DNA from: Anderseniella sp. Alg231-50
GTDB taxonomy: Bacteria > Pseudomonadota > Alphaproteobacteria > Rhizobiales > Aestuariivirgaceae
NCBI RefSeq assembly: GCF_900149695.1
Contig: NZ_LT703003.1
Location: 868,001-932,000, forward strand
Length of the DNA: 64,000 nucleotides
Direction of reading: 5' to 3'
Within the stretch, counting starts at the first letter, position 1. Each line of letters opens with the position of its first letter. The position numbers and the translations under genes are program-made. Below are positions 8,506 to 17,429 of the stretch, piece by piece. A model generated the notes under the pieces. The model did not search any database and was not told the DNA's origin. It saw only the letters and a list, made by a program, of their open reading frames with translations.

Positions 8506-9544
8506 CGGCGTCGTCCGCACCCTTACCCGCACCATGCAGGGCCTGGAAGACAAGGGCCACGAGGTGATGTGCCTGACGCCGGACGGCGCCCGCACCATTC
8601 CAATGCCGACATACCCTGAAATCCGGCTGGCACTGGTCACGCCTGCCGAAGTCAGCCGCCGGATCTCCGGCTTTGCGCCCGACTGCGTGCACATCGCCAC
8701 CGAAGGCCCGCTCGGCTGGATGGCGCGGCGGCACTGCCTCAAACACAACATGGCGTTCACCACCAGCTTTCACTCGCGGTTTCCCGAAATGCTGGTCAAC
8801 CGGCTGCCTATACCGGGACTTGAGCGCCTGGCATATGCGTTGCTGCGCCGGTTTCATGCACCTGCCGCCGCGACACTGGTGCCGACGCCGACGGTCACCC
8901 GCAGGCTGGGGGATTTGGGGTTTTCAAACCTGAAAACCTGGACGCGCGGAGTGGATACCGACCTGTTCAAACCGCACCAAGGCGACGTGTTTGAAGGCCT
9001 TGCCCGCCCGGTCATGCTGTGCGCCGGACGGGTGGCGGTGGAAAAGAACATCGAGGCTTTTTTGCAGACAGACCTGCCTGGAACCAAGGTGGTGGTCGGC
9101 GACGGCCCGCAGCTTGCCGAGCTGAAACAGCGCTACCCGGATACGGTGTTCACCGGATACCGCACCGGCGATGATCTTGCCCGGACATTGTCTTCGGCTG
9201 ACGTGTTCGTGTTTCCCAGCAAGACCGACACGTTCGGGCTGGTCATGCTGGAAGCGCTGGCCTGTGGCGTACCGGTGGCCGCCTTCCCGGTCGAGGGTCC
9301 CATCGACGTGATCACCTCGCCACGCGCCGGGGTCCTCGATGATGACCTGGCCACCGCAATCAGCGCTGCACTGAAGCTTGACCGGCAGGACTGCATAGAC
9401 TTCGCCAAGACGTTTTCCTGGGACCGGGTCACCGAGCAGTTTGAGGCATCGCTGGTGCCGGCTGACCGTAATCCGCCCAACCATCGGCGTGCAGCATCCG
9501 GGCGCGCATTTGCAGGCAGACACACTTCCAACACCGGAATCTGA
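8462..9544 (+). CDS. agt: GT4 glycosyltransferase, probable Agt glycolipid synthase
   Basis: A 360-residue GT-B fold glycosyltransferase of family GT4. The N-terminal DAWHPQVNGVVRTL and the C-terminal donor site KTDTFGLVMLEALACG (the E-x7-E region) are typical of this family. It is the usual partner of PlcP, using UDP-sugars to glycosylate the diacylglycerol that PlcP releases, giving mono- or glucuronosyl-diacylglycerol as phospholipid substitutes. The start chosen is the ATG at 8462, preceded by GGAGAAGAG at a good distance; it overlaps the last 44 bases of plcP in another frame. The last 30 residues are basic and low in similarity to the core. The sugar donor cannot be read from the sequence. 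Confidence 0.82.
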   Translation: MRILLVTDAWHPQVNGVVRTLTRTMQGLEDKGHEVMCLTPDGARTIPMPTYPEIRLALVTPAEVSRRISGFAPDCVHIATEGPLGWMARRHCLKHNMAFTTSFHSRFPEMLVNRLPIPGLERLAYALLRRFHAPAAATLVPTPTVTRRLGDLGFSNLKTWTRGVDTDLFKPHQGDVFEGLARPVMLCAGRVAVEKNIEAFLQTDLPGTKVVVGDGPQLAELKQRYPDTVFTGYRTGDDLARTLSSADVFVFPSKTDTFGLVMLEALACGVPVAAFPVEGPIDVITSPRAGVLDDDLATAISAALKLDRQDCIDFAKTFSWDRVTEQFEASLVPADRNPPNHRRAASGRAFAGRHTSNTGI

Positions 9545-9623
9545 TATAGTTGTGAATGGTACGTTATCCGATTGGGCTCGTACATTGACCGACAACAAAA
9601 ATGCAATTGAAAGGAACAGTGTC

Positions 9624-9932
9624 ATGATGACTACAATAAAAAACAGCCTCGCCTTTGCAGGTATCGCCGGTGCAATCGCCTTTACCGCCCTGCCGGGTAC
9701 TTCAACCCCTGCCCAGGCCGGATCGTTTTCCAACGACGCGGGCCGCACCGCCATCTGGGTATATGTGCGGGCGTTTCGCGGTGAAGATGTCTGGGAAACC
9801 TGCCGCCGGGTGTACCGGCGTGATGTGTACCAGGTTCGCCGCGGCGGCGGCCCGGGTGAAGCACGCTGCTATATCGATGCCAGCAGTATCGGCGACCCGC
9901 GCGGCTACAACCGGTCGCGCTACCGCGACTGA
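9624..9932 (+). CDS. Small secreted protein of unknown function
   Basis: A 102-residue protein starting at the first of two adjacent ATGs, preceded by AAAGGAACAG. The N-terminus is a Sec signal peptide with a likely cleavage after AQA near residue 34. The mature part is about 68 residues, basic, with two cysteines (in WETCRR and EARCYID) that could form a disulfide. No domain is recognised. It is 79 bases downstream of agt and convergent with the regulator at 9943, so it could be the last gene of the lipid operon or a separate unit. Confidence 0.6.
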   Translation: MMTTIKNSLAFAGIAGAIAFTALPGTSTPAQAGSFSNDAGRTAIWVYVRAFRGEDVWETCRRVYRRDVYQVRRGGGPGEARCYIDASSIGDPRGYNRSRYRD

Positions 9933-9942
9933 CGTTCCGCTA

Positions 9943-10938
9943 TTAGGCCTCCTGCTCCAGCGGAGCTGACAACCTGCCGGCCTGCACCCGGTCGCGGCGC
10001 GGCGGGATGCCGAACTTGGCCGAATAGGCACGCGAGAAATGGCTGGCATTGGCGAAACCACACGCCAGTGCCACCTCGGTGATCGGCAAGGTGGACTGCA
10101 TCAGAAGGTTGCGGGCGCGTTCAAGCCTCAAAGTGCGGTAATGATCGGCAAAGCTTGCCCCCAGCAGGCTGGCGAATAGCCTGTCGATCTGGCGCGTGGA
10201 CAGGCCGACCCGCTTGGCGATGGCGGCGCGGTCGAGCGGTGTCGCGATATTGCTCTCCATCAGTTCCAGCGCATAGATCACGTCCTGCCGGTGAATGCCG
10301 TAGCGCTGGGTCAAAGATGCGCGCTGCGGCGATGTCGCCAGGGCCACATCGCGATGCAGAAACCAGTCTGACACTTGCGTGGCAAACGCCTTGCCGTGCT
10401 GCTCGGCAATGATGGCGTGCATCATGTCGAGCGCCGCAATGCCGCCGGCACAGGTGACCCGGTCGCGGTCGATGATATAGCGCGAGCGGGTCAGCAGCAG
10501 GTCGGGATATTCCTCCGACAAGGCCGGCGCATGCTCCCAGTGGATGGTCATGTGGCGGCCTTCCATGATGCCGGAGCGCGCCAGCACGTAAGGCCCGCCC
10601 GATACGCCGCCAATGCGCACGCCGCGCCGCGACAACAGCCGCAGCCAGGCGAACGTCTTCTTGTCACCGTACGACCACGGCCTGCCGCCGGCGCACACGA
10701 ACAGCGTGCTGGCGTCGATCATGTCGCCGACCGCCGCCTCGCACGGCTGCACCGTGCCAACCGAAGAGGTGACCGGATTGCCGTCATGGGAAACGCAGAT
10801 TGTCTTGTACAGTTCGCGGCCCGCCAGCGTGTTGGCGGCCCGCAGCGGTTCGACCGCCGAGGCAAACGACATCAGCGCAAACCCGTCCACCAGCAGGAAT
10901 GCAAAGACTTGCGGCGATGAGGCGTCCATCAAACTCAT
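9943..10938 (-). CDS. GlxA-family transcriptional regulator (DJ-1/PfpI + AraC), GbdR-like
   Basis: A 331-residue regulator with an N-terminal DJ-1/PfpI-like (GATase1) domain (FLLVDGFALMSFASAVEPLRAAN near the start; residues about 8-175) and a C-terminal AraC helix-turn-helix pair (IAKRVGLSTRQIDRLF and ITEVALACGFANASHFSRAY). This architecture is that of GbdR/GlxA, which in Pseudomonas activates glycine-betaine, dimethylglycine and sarcosine catabolism. It is divergent from soxBDAG across 105 bases, so control of those genes is the likely role. The gap contains CTATG and CATAG arms (10943-10947 and 10964-10968). The ATG at 10938 is preferred over an upstream TTG (10974). Confidence 0.85.
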   Translation of the reverse strand: MSLMDASSPQVFAFLLVDGFALMSFASAVEPLRAANTLAGRELYKTICVSHDGNPVTSSVGTVQPCEAAVGDMIDASTLFVCAGGRPWSYGDKKTFAWLRLLSRRGVRIGGVSGGPYVLARSGIMEGRHMTIHWEHAPALSEEYPDLLLTRSRYIIDRDRVTCAGGIAALDMMHAIIAEQHGKAFATQVSDWFLHRDVALATSPQRASLTQRYGIHRQDVIYALELMESNIATPLDRAAIAKRVGLSTRQIDRLFASLLGASFADHYRTLRLERARNLLMQSTLPITEVALACGFANASHFSRAYSAKFGIPPRRDRVQAGRLSAPLEQEA

Positions 10939-11043
10939 GTCGCTATGAGTAAAGTATACGGCCCATAGAGACAACAGATTTTCCGTTTCCGCCCCCTATA
11001 CTTTCGCTGAAATCGTCCTCGACAGCCGAAACGGATGCCTGAC

Positions 11044-12294
11044 ATGAAGTATTCGATTTTCTCACTGGCCCGCAATGCGTGGTCCGGCCACAAGAACTGG
11101 CAGCCCGCGTGGCGCTCGCCCGATCCGAAGCCGGAATACGACGTCATCATTGTCGGCGGCGGCGGGCACGGCCTGGCAACCGCCTACTACCTGGCCAAGG
11201 TGCACGGCATCACCAATGTCGCAGTGCTTGAAAAAGGCTATCTGGGCGGCGGCAATGTCGGGCGCAACACCACCATCATCCGCTCCAACTACCTGTTGCC
11301 CGGCAACAACCCGTTCTACGAAAAATCACTGCAGTTGTGGGAAGGCCTGGAGCAGGATTTTAATTTCAACGCCATGGTTTCGCAGCGCGGCGTCATCAAC
11401 CTGTTCCACTCCGACGGCCAGCGCGACGCCTATGTGCGGCGCGGCAACGCCATGCGCATTCATGGCGTGGATGCGGAAATCCTCGACCAGCACTCTCTGC
11501 GCGACCTGGTGCCGTTTCTGAATTTCGAGAATGGCCGCTTCCCGATCATGGGCGGGCTGATGCAACGGCGCGGCGGCACGGTGCGCCATGACGCGGTGGC
11601 CTGGGGCTTTGCCCGCGGCGCCGACATGCGCGGTGTCGATGTCATCCAGCATTGCGAGGTCACCGGCATCAGGCGCGAAAAAGGCAAAGTCATCGGCGTT
11701 GAAACCAGCAAGGGCTTCATCGGCTGCAAGAAGATCGGCCTGGCTGCCGCCGGCAACTCAACCACCGTGGCGAAAATGGCCGGCCTGGAACTGCCGATTG
11801 AAAGCCACGTGCTGCAGGCGTTCGTGTCGGAAGGCATCAAGCCGTGGCTCGACAATGTGGTGACCTACGGGGTCGGGCATTTCTACATTTCACAGTCCGA
11901 CAAGGGTGGGCTGGTGTTCGGCGGCGATATTGACGGCTACAACTCCTATGCCCAGCGCGGCAACCTGCCGACGGTGGAACACGTGGTCGAGTGCGGGCTG
12001 GCGATGGTGCCGTCGCTGTCACGGGCCCGGGTGCTGCGCTCGTGGGGCGGCATCATGGACATGTCCATGGACGGCTCGCCAATCATCGACAAGACGGATA
12101 TCGACAATCTCTATCTCAATGCCGGCTGGTGCTATGGCGGCTTCAAGGCAACCCCGGCATCGGGCTGGTGTTTTGCCCACACCATCGCCAATGACGCGCC
12201 GCACGAACTGAACTCGGCCATGCGGCTGGACCGGTTCCGCACCGGCTACGTGATGGACGAAACCGCGCACGGTGCGCAGGCAAACCTGCATTAA
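11044..12294 (+). CDS. soxB: Sarcosine oxidase beta subunit
   Basis: FAD- and FMN-carrying beta subunit of heterotetrameric sarcosine oxidase, which oxidises N-methylglycine to glycine and a C1 unit. It has 416 residues from the ATG at 11044, which gives the family-typical N-terminus MKYSIFSLARN; the in-frame ATG nine bases upstream is less likely. The dinucleotide-binding motif VGGGGHGLATAYYLA spans about 37-51. GGTVRHDAVAWG carries the histidine (near 182) that in this family binds FMN covalently. It is the first gene of a canonical soxB-D-A-G operon. Confidence 0.95.
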   Translation: MKYSIFSLARNAWSGHKNWQPAWRSPDPKPEYDVIIVGGGGHGLATAYYLAKVHGITNVAVLEKGYLGGGNVGRNTTIIRSNYLLPGNNPFYEKSLQLWEGLEQDFNFNAMVSQRGVINLFHSDGQRDAYVRRGNAMRIHGVDAEILDQHSLRDLVPFLNFENGRFPIMGGLMQRRGGTVRHDAVAWGFARGADMRGVDVIQHCEVTGIRREKGKVIGVETSKGFIGCKKIGLAAAGNSTTVAKMAGLELPIESHVLQAFVSEGIKPWLDNVVTYGVGHFYISQSDKGGLVFGGDIDGYNSYAQRGNLPTVEHVVECGLAMVPSLSRARVLRSWGGIMDMSMDGSPIIDKTDIDNLYLNAGWCYGGFKATPASGWCFAHTIANDAPHELNSAMRLDRFRTGYVMDETAHGAQANLH

Positions 12295-12305
12295 GGGGAA
12301 TTGTT

Positions 12306-12683
12306 ATGGCTTATCTGATCAATTGTCCCTTCTGCGGCCAGCGCACCACGGACGAATTCTACATCAAGGGCGATGCCTCGAAGCAGCGCCCGGACACCAT
12401 CGGCGACGGCACCATGGACAAGTGGCACGACTATGTGCACATCCGCGACAATGTCCGCGGCCGCACGGCCGAACACTGGCACCACACCGGCGGCTGCCGG
12501 CAATGGCTGGTGGTCGAGCGCGACACGGTGAGCCACGAGATCTACGCGGTCACCCCGGCCAACACCTGGAAGGGGTCATCGACCCCTCCGGCTCGCAAGA
12601 CGACAGGTCGCAAGACTGCGGCACGCAAAACGCCTGCCCGCAAGGCGACTAGTCGCAAAACAGCACGGGGGGCAAAGGCATGA
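12306..12683 (+). CDS. soxD: Sarcosine oxidase delta subunit with a basic C-terminal tail
   Basis: Zinc-binding delta subunit, 125 residues. CPFCG at 7-11 and HTGGC near 59-63 hold the metal ligands. The subunit is usually about 90-100 residues. Here it continues past the normal end (YAVTPANTW) with a tail of about 30 residues made of Lys/Arg-rich near-repeats (ARKTTGRKT, ARKTPARK, SRKTARGAK) that resemble histone-H1-like or AlgP-like tails. It is preceded by AAGGGGAATTGTT and ends with a 4-base overlap with soxA. Confidence 0.93.
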   Translation: MAYLINCPFCGQRTTDEFYIKGDASKQRPDTIGDGTMDKWHDYVHIRDNVRGRTAEHWHHTGGCRQWLVVERDTVSHEIYAVTPANTWKGSSTPPARKTTGRKTAARKTPARKATSRKTARGAKA

Positions 12684-15634
12684 CCTCGTTCCGTTTTGAT
12701 CAAGGCGGCCTGATCGACCGCAGTTCGGTGATTGATTTCAGCTTTGATGGCAAGAACCTGACCGGCCATGCCGGCGACACGCTGGCCTCGGCACTGCTGG
12801 CCAACGGCCAGTTGCTGATGGGCCGGTCGTTCAAGTACCACCGGCCGCGCTCGGTGATCACCGCAGGCGCAGCAGAACCGAATGCGCTGATGGAAATCGG
12901 CGAAGGCGGACGCCTGGAGCCCAATACCCGCGCCACCATGCAGGAACTGTATGACGGGCTGGTCGCGAAAAGCCAGAACCGCTGGCCGACGCTGGACCGG
13001 GATTTCGGCGCGATCAATTCCATCGCGTCGTCGTTCTTCGTGGCCGGTTTCTACTACAAGACCTTCATGTGGCCGAAGCGCTTCTGGGAAGCCATCTACG
13101 AGCCGATCATCCGGCGCGCCGCCGGTCTCGGGCACCTGAGCCATGAAGACGATCCGGACCGCTATGAAAAGGCCTACGCCCATTGCGACGTGCTGGTTGT
13201 CGGTTCCGGCCCGGCGGGCCTGATGGCGTCATTGTCGGCCGCTCGCAGCGGCGCCAGTGTCATCCTGGCCGACGAGCACGCCACCTGTGGCGGATCCCTG
13301 CTGCGCGAGCGTGACGAGATTGCGGGGCAGGAAGGCCATGAATGGGCCGCAGACACACTGGCCGAACTTGCCGCCATGCCCAACGTTACCATCATGGCGC
13401 GCACGACAGTGATCGGTGCCTATGACCAGGGTGTGTTCGGCGCGCTGGAACGGGTGCAGAAACATGTGACCCTGCCCGACCATGACGTGCCGGTGGAAAA
13501 GCTGTGGCGCATCATGGCGAAGGCCTGCGTGATGGCGACCGGGGCCGAGGAACGCCCGATCGTGTTCGGCGGCAATGACCGGCCCGGCGTGATGACCGCA
13601 TCGGCCATGCGCACCTATGCCAACCAGTACGGCGTCGCGGCAGGCCGTTCAGCGTGCGTGTTCACCTCATCCGATTCAGGCTACCGCACCGCGCGCGACA
13701 TGAAAGCTCACGGCGTGCACGTTGAAGCCATCATCGATGCGCGGCCCGATGCGCCCGAGATAGAGACTGGCGGCGTGCCGGTTCTCACCGGTGCAGTGGT
13801 CACCAATGTCAATGGCGGCAAGCACGGCATGCGGAGCATCGAGGTCGACCGGGGCCGCGGCCATGAAACCATACCGTGCCAGTCGCTGGCCATGTCCGGC
13901 GGCTGGAGCCCGGTGGTGCACCTGGCATGTCATCGCGGCGCAAGGCCGTCATGGGATGAGGATGAGTATTGCTTCATGCCGCCTGAGACCGATCCGGCGA
14001 TCATCGCGGCGGGTTCGGCAAATGCCGTCTGGTCGCTGGGCAAGTGCCTGGCGGATGGCGCGGCGCGCGGTGAACAGGCGGCGAAGCTGGCCGGCTTCAG
14101 GACGAAGAAGACACCTGTGCCGAAAGCCAAGGACGACGCCTCGCACACCTCGTCACCGGTATGGTGGGTCAAACAGTCCACCGGCAAGCCGTTCGTCGAC
14201 TACCAGAACGACGTGACCGCGAAAGATCTGCCGCTGGCGGCGCAGGAAGGCTATGACCATATCGAGCTGGCCAAGCGCTACACGACATCCGGCATGGCCA
14301 CCGACCAGGGCAAGCTCGGCAATGTCAACGCCATCGGCATCCTGGCCGAGGCAACGGGCAAGGACATCCACGAGATCGGCACCACCACGTTCCGGCCGTT
14401 CTATACGCCGGTGTCGTTCGGGGCGCTCGGCGGCCAGCACGTGGGCGAGCATTTCGCGCCGGTGCGCATGTCGCCCTTGCACAACTGGGCGGCGGACCTG
14501 GGCGCGGAGTTCGTCGAGACCGGCCTGTGGTACCGCTCGAGCTGGTTCCCGCGTGAAGGCGACGACTGGCTGGCGGCGATGACGCGCGAGGTGCTCAACA
14601 CCCGCGCCCATGTCGGCATCTGTGACGTGTCGACGCTCGGCAAGATCGACATCAAGGGCAAGGACGCCACCGAGTTCATCAACCGGCTTTACTCCAACGC
14701 CTTCGCCAAGCTGCCGGTCGGCAAGGCGCGCTATGGCCTGATGCTGCGCGAGGACGGTTTCGTCGGCGATGACGGCACCACCAGCCGCCTGTCGGACACC
14801 CATTACTTCATGACCACGACCACCGGCCATGCGGCAGCCACCATGCGCGACATCGAGTTTGCCCACCAGGCACTGTGGCCGGAGCTTGACGTGCAGTACG
14901 CCTCGGTGACCGACCAGTGGGCGCAGATGGCCATTGCCGGTCCCAAGGCGCGCGATGTACTTAGCAAGATCGTCGATGCTGATATCTCCAACGAGGCGTT
15001 CGGCTTCCTGGCAGCGCGGCAGGTCAAGGTGCTGGGCTCCATACCCGCCATGCTGTTCCGCATCTCGTTCTCCGGCGAACTGGCCTATGAACTGGCGGTG
15101 CCGGCAGGCTATGGCGAGGCGGTGGCCAACGCCATCATGCATGTGGGTGAACCGTATGGCATCGGCCCGTACGGGCTGGAGGCGCTCAGCGCCATGCGCA
15201 TCGAAAAGGGCTTTGTCACCCACAACGAGATCAACGGCCGGGTGACGGCGGGCGATGTCGGCATGGGGCGCATGCTGTCGAAGAAGAAGGACTATATCGG
15301 GCGCATGATGAGCGAGCGCGACGGGCTTAACGATCCGGAGCGCGAGCAGCTTGTCGGCGTCAAGCCGCTCAACCCGGCCAACCGCTTCCGGGCGGGCAGC
15401 CACCTGGTCAATCCGGGCGACAAGCCCAGCCTGAAGACCGACCAGGGTTATGTCTCATCCGTGGCCTTTTCGCCGATGCTGGACAGCTGGATCGGGCTGG
15501 CCATGCTGAAGCACGGGCGCGAACGGCACGGGCAGAAAGTCATGCTGTGGGACGGCCTGCGCGATGTCCACATGGAGGCAGAAGTCTGCGATCCCGTTTT
15601 CTTTGATCCGGCACAGGAGAAGGCCCATGGCTGA
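12680..15634 (+). CDS. soxA: Sarcosine oxidase alpha subunit
   Basis: A 984-residue alpha subunit. The order is an N-terminal ferredoxin-like segment (FDGKNLTGHAGDTLASALL), a NAD-binding Rossmann domain (VLVVGSGPAGLMASLSAA near residues 172-189), and a C-terminal half related to aminomethyltransferase GcvT that takes the methylene group onto tetrahydrofolate (about 600-980). Length and layout fit the family. The start overlaps the soxD stop by four bases and the end overlaps the soxG start by eight. The methylene-THF produced would feed one-carbon metabolism. Confidence 0.96.
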   Translation: MTSFRFDQGGLIDRSSVIDFSFDGKNLTGHAGDTLASALLANGQLLMGRSFKYHRPRSVITAGAAEPNALMEIGEGGRLEPNTRATMQELYDGLVAKSQNRWPTLDRDFGAINSIASSFFVAGFYYKTFMWPKRFWEAIYEPIIRRAAGLGHLSHEDDPDRYEKAYAHCDVLVVGSGPAGLMASLSAARSGASVILADEHATCGGSLLRERDEIAGQEGHEWAADTLAELAAMPNVTIMARTTVIGAYDQGVFGALERVQKHVTLPDHDVPVEKLWRIMAKACVMATGAEERPIVFGGNDRPGVMTASAMRTYANQYGVAAGRSACVFTSSDSGYRTARDMKAHGVHVEAIIDARPDAPEIETGGVPVLTGAVVTNVNGGKHGMRSIEVDRGRGHETIPCQSLAMSGGWSPVVHLACHRGARPSWDEDEYCFMPPETDPAIIAAGSANAVWSLGKCLADGAARGEQAAKLAGFRTKKTPVPKAKDDASHTSSPVWWVKQSTGKPFVDYQNDVTAKDLPLAAQEGYDHIELAKRYTTSGMATDQGKLGNVNAIGILAEATGKDIHEIGTTTFRPFYTPVSFGALGGQHVGEHFAPVRMSPLHNWAADLGAEFVETGLWYRSSWFPREGDDWLAAMTREVLNTRAHVGICDVSTLGKIDIKGKDATEFINRLYSNAFAKLPVGKARYGLMLREDGFVGDDGTTSRLSDTHYFMTTTTGHAAATMRDIEFAHQALWPELDVQYASVTDQWAQMAIAGPKARDVLSKIVDADISNEAFGFLAARQVKVLGSIPAMLFRISFSGELAYELAVPAGYGEAVANAIMHVGEPYGIGPYGLEALSAMRIEKGFVTHNEINGRVTAGDVGMGRMLSKKKDYIGRMMSERDGLNDPEREQLVGVKPLNPANRFRAGSHLVNPGDKPSLKTDQGYVSSVAFSPMLDSWIGLAMLKHGRERHGQKVMLWDGLRDVHMEAEVCDPVFFDPAQEKAHG

Positions 15635-16229
15635 GATGCTGACACAGATTTCCGCACTGGATGACATGATCGTGCCGGGCCGCTACGGGCGCTCGCTGGA
15701 AGAAGGTCCCGGCGTGGCCCTGACGCTGGTGCATCCGTGCGAGGTGGTCACGGTTATCGCGGCCAAGGGCAAGGCGCGTGCGCTCGCTGCCGCAGTCAAG
15801 AAGGACTTCGGCCTGGACCTGCCCGGCATGGGCGGCTCGGCCACCGCGCGCGGCATGAGCCTTCACGGAAGCGCGCCGGACCAATGGCTGGCCCTGGCAT
15901 CGGGCGCCGCCGCCGGCAGCCTGGCCTCAAAACTGGAGAAAAAGCTCGGCACGCTGGCGATGGTCTCCGACCAGTCGCACGGGCGCACGGTGCTGCGCAT
16001 GGAAGGGTCAAGGGCGCGCGATGTGCTGACCAAGGGCACGGCGGTCGACCTGAGATCGACATCTTTCAAATCCGGCATGTGCGCCGCCACCCAGATCGGC
16101 CATGTCGGCGTGCTGATCGCGTGTACCGGGCCAGACAGTTTCGAGCTCAGCGTCCTGCGCAGCTTCGCCGAAGGTTTCTGGCAGGGCATATGCGAACTGG
16201 CGCTGGAGTGGGGTTACGAGATCCGCTGA
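15627..16229 (+). CDS. soxG: Sarcosine oxidase gamma subunit
   Basis: A 200-residue gamma subunit, last of the sox operon. The chosen ATG at 15627 gives MAEMLTQISALDD and lies inside the last codons of soxA, with GGAGAAGG just upstream. The fold is GcvT-like, with the typical PDQWLAL and DQSHGRTVLR segments. The frame is open further upstream inside soxA, but without a usable ribosome site. A GC-rich hairpin follows 27 bases after the stop. Confidence 0.93.
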   Translation: MAEMLTQISALDDMIVPGRYGRSLEEGPGVALTLVHPCEVVTVIAAKGKARALAAAVKKDFGLDLPGMGGSATARGMSLHGSAPDQWLALASGAAAGSLASKLEKKLGTLAMVSDQSHGRTVLRMEGSRARDVLTKGTAVDLRSTSFKSGMCAATQIGHVGVLIACTGPDSFELSVLRSFAEGFWQGICELALEWGYEIR

Positions 16230-16255
16230 GGCGGCAACTGACGCCTAAAAGCGTT

Positions 16256-16297
16256 GCGCCCGATTTCCGGCAGGGAGGGGACCGGAAGATCGGGCGC
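16256..16297 (+). terminator. Hairpin after soxG, probable transcription end
   Basis: Arms of about 15 bases (16256-16270 and 16282-16297) pair almost perfectly, with one bulged G, around an 11-base loop. No T-run follows, so this is either a hairpin-only terminator or a 3' mRNA stabiliser for the sox transcript. Confidence 0.5.
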
Positions 16298-16721
16298 TAG
16301 AGACCTCAAGGTACGTTGCTCGGGTCTGATGACGGGTAGTCTTTTTATGGCTGGTTGACCGGTTGTTTGGCAGGGGGGCCGGGGAACCATTTTTGTTGTT
16401 TGTCATCTTGTTGTTGATGAAGACCATAGGCCGGAAACAAGCCGGTGAATGTGTGATTCATCACATTGCGGAGCTTTTGTTTGGGTGACTTCTCCTGAGC
16501 ACTACGTTGCTTGGATGGTAACTGTTTGCTGAGGCTCGAAGTTCAACGCTCCGAACCCAGCCAGTAACCTGTTCGATACAAAACACGTGATTACCGCGTT
16601 GCTGCGATTGGCCGCAATGGGCGGAGAGTTATCATTCGCGGCAGCTTGAACGAAGGTCAGCAGAACGAACGCAGCTGCTGTTCAAAAAACAACGCGTCAA
16701 AGTCCGCTTTCTGGAAACGCT
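16298..16721. other. Gene-poor, more AT-rich gap between soxG and the GFA gene
   Basis: No convincing gene is seen in these 424 bases. On the minus strand 16502-16681 is open and encodes a hydrophobic leader-like stretch (FVLLTFVQAAA), but it has no start codon or ribosome site and is preceded directly by a stop. It may be a decayed gene. No tRNA-like fold or repeat was found. Confidence 0.4.
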
Positions 16722-17117
16722 TCAAAACCACATGTCCTTCACCGTCCGACCGTCACCTGGCAGTTCTTTAAAGCTATCGTGCCCCTCAAAGTGACGGATT
16801 GGAAGCTCGCTGATCGGTGAAGGATCAGACATCCGTACATTCACGGCAGTCCGATTGCGCCCGTTTTCGTCCTCCAAACCTGCAACGTAATGCGTCACAC
16901 ATCCACAAATGGCGCAGAAGTGGAAATCAATATCTCCGCTATCGCGACGCCGATAAGCACTCGTTTGCCCGGTCGTTTGAATATCATAGCCAATGTACCC
17001 GTAGGCCCACAGGACGCCGTAGCGCCGACAAATTGTGCAATTGCAGGCCGTGATCGACTCCGGCAACGTATCGAGTGTCCAGCCAACTGCGCCGCAGTGG
17101 CACGTTCCTTTCAGCAT
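16722..17117 (-). CDS. GFA-family (glutathione-dependent formaldehyde-activating-like) zinc protein
   Basis: A 131-residue protein of the GFA/CENP-V fold. The zinc ligands are visible as CHCG near residues 6-9, CNCTIC near 25-30 and HFCAICGC near 66-73. Family members bind zinc; some were linked to S-hydroxymethylglutathione formation, but most have no proven reaction. The closeness to sarcosine oxidase, which can release formaldehyde, is suggestive only, since the gene is on the opposite strand and more than 490 bases away. Confidence 0.82.
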   Translation of the reverse strand: MLKGTCHCGAVGWTLDTLPESITACNCTICRRYGVLWAYGYIGYDIQTTGQTSAYRRRDSGDIDFHFCAICGCVTHYVAGLEDENGRNRTAVNVRMSDPSPISELPIRHFEGHDSFKELPGDGRTVKDMWF

Positions 17118-17429
17118 ATACCTATCTCCTCTCTCGACATTGTTGGTGATTCTTACGGTATGGGCTCGAAGCAGCCATTTGATGTAGATTAAACGAACGT
17201 CAGCCCCTGGCCGGGAACCGTCAACCGCTTAAGCCTGCCCGCACTGCATCGCAATGAATTGGCGTTCTGAGCCCACTCCGCATTGCTGCCGTTGACGATT
17301 ATATCGGTGAACTTTTGTGGCAGCGTCAGCAAATTGACCGTTATCGCCTCAGCCACACCACTAACAGTTCATTAATGCCCGCTCCATATAATTCATTTCG
17401 AAGGGCCAAATGAATTTGGAGATGTTCGA
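17118..17429. other. Intergenic region between the GFA gene and a small membrane protein
   Basis: Holds the divergent promoters of the two flanking genes. Apart from the 9-base inverted repeat at 17390-17416 nothing clear is seen. Confidence 0.4.
17390..17416. promoter_or_regulatory. Perfect 9-9-9 inverted repeat before the 17430 gene
   Basis: AATTCATTT and AAATGAATT flank nine bases. It ends 13 bases before the ATG at 17430, overlapping the expected leader, so it could be an operator or an RNA hairpin that affects translation. Confidence 0.35.

Noticed and set aside
14153-15403. Long open frame antisense to soxA
   Set aside because: A by-product of GC-rich codon bias; soxA has full family conservation on the plus strand.
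16502-16681. Open minus-strand frame with a signal-peptide-like start (FVLLTFVQAAA)
   Set aside because: No start codon or ribosome site; a stop sits directly before it. At best a gene remnant.
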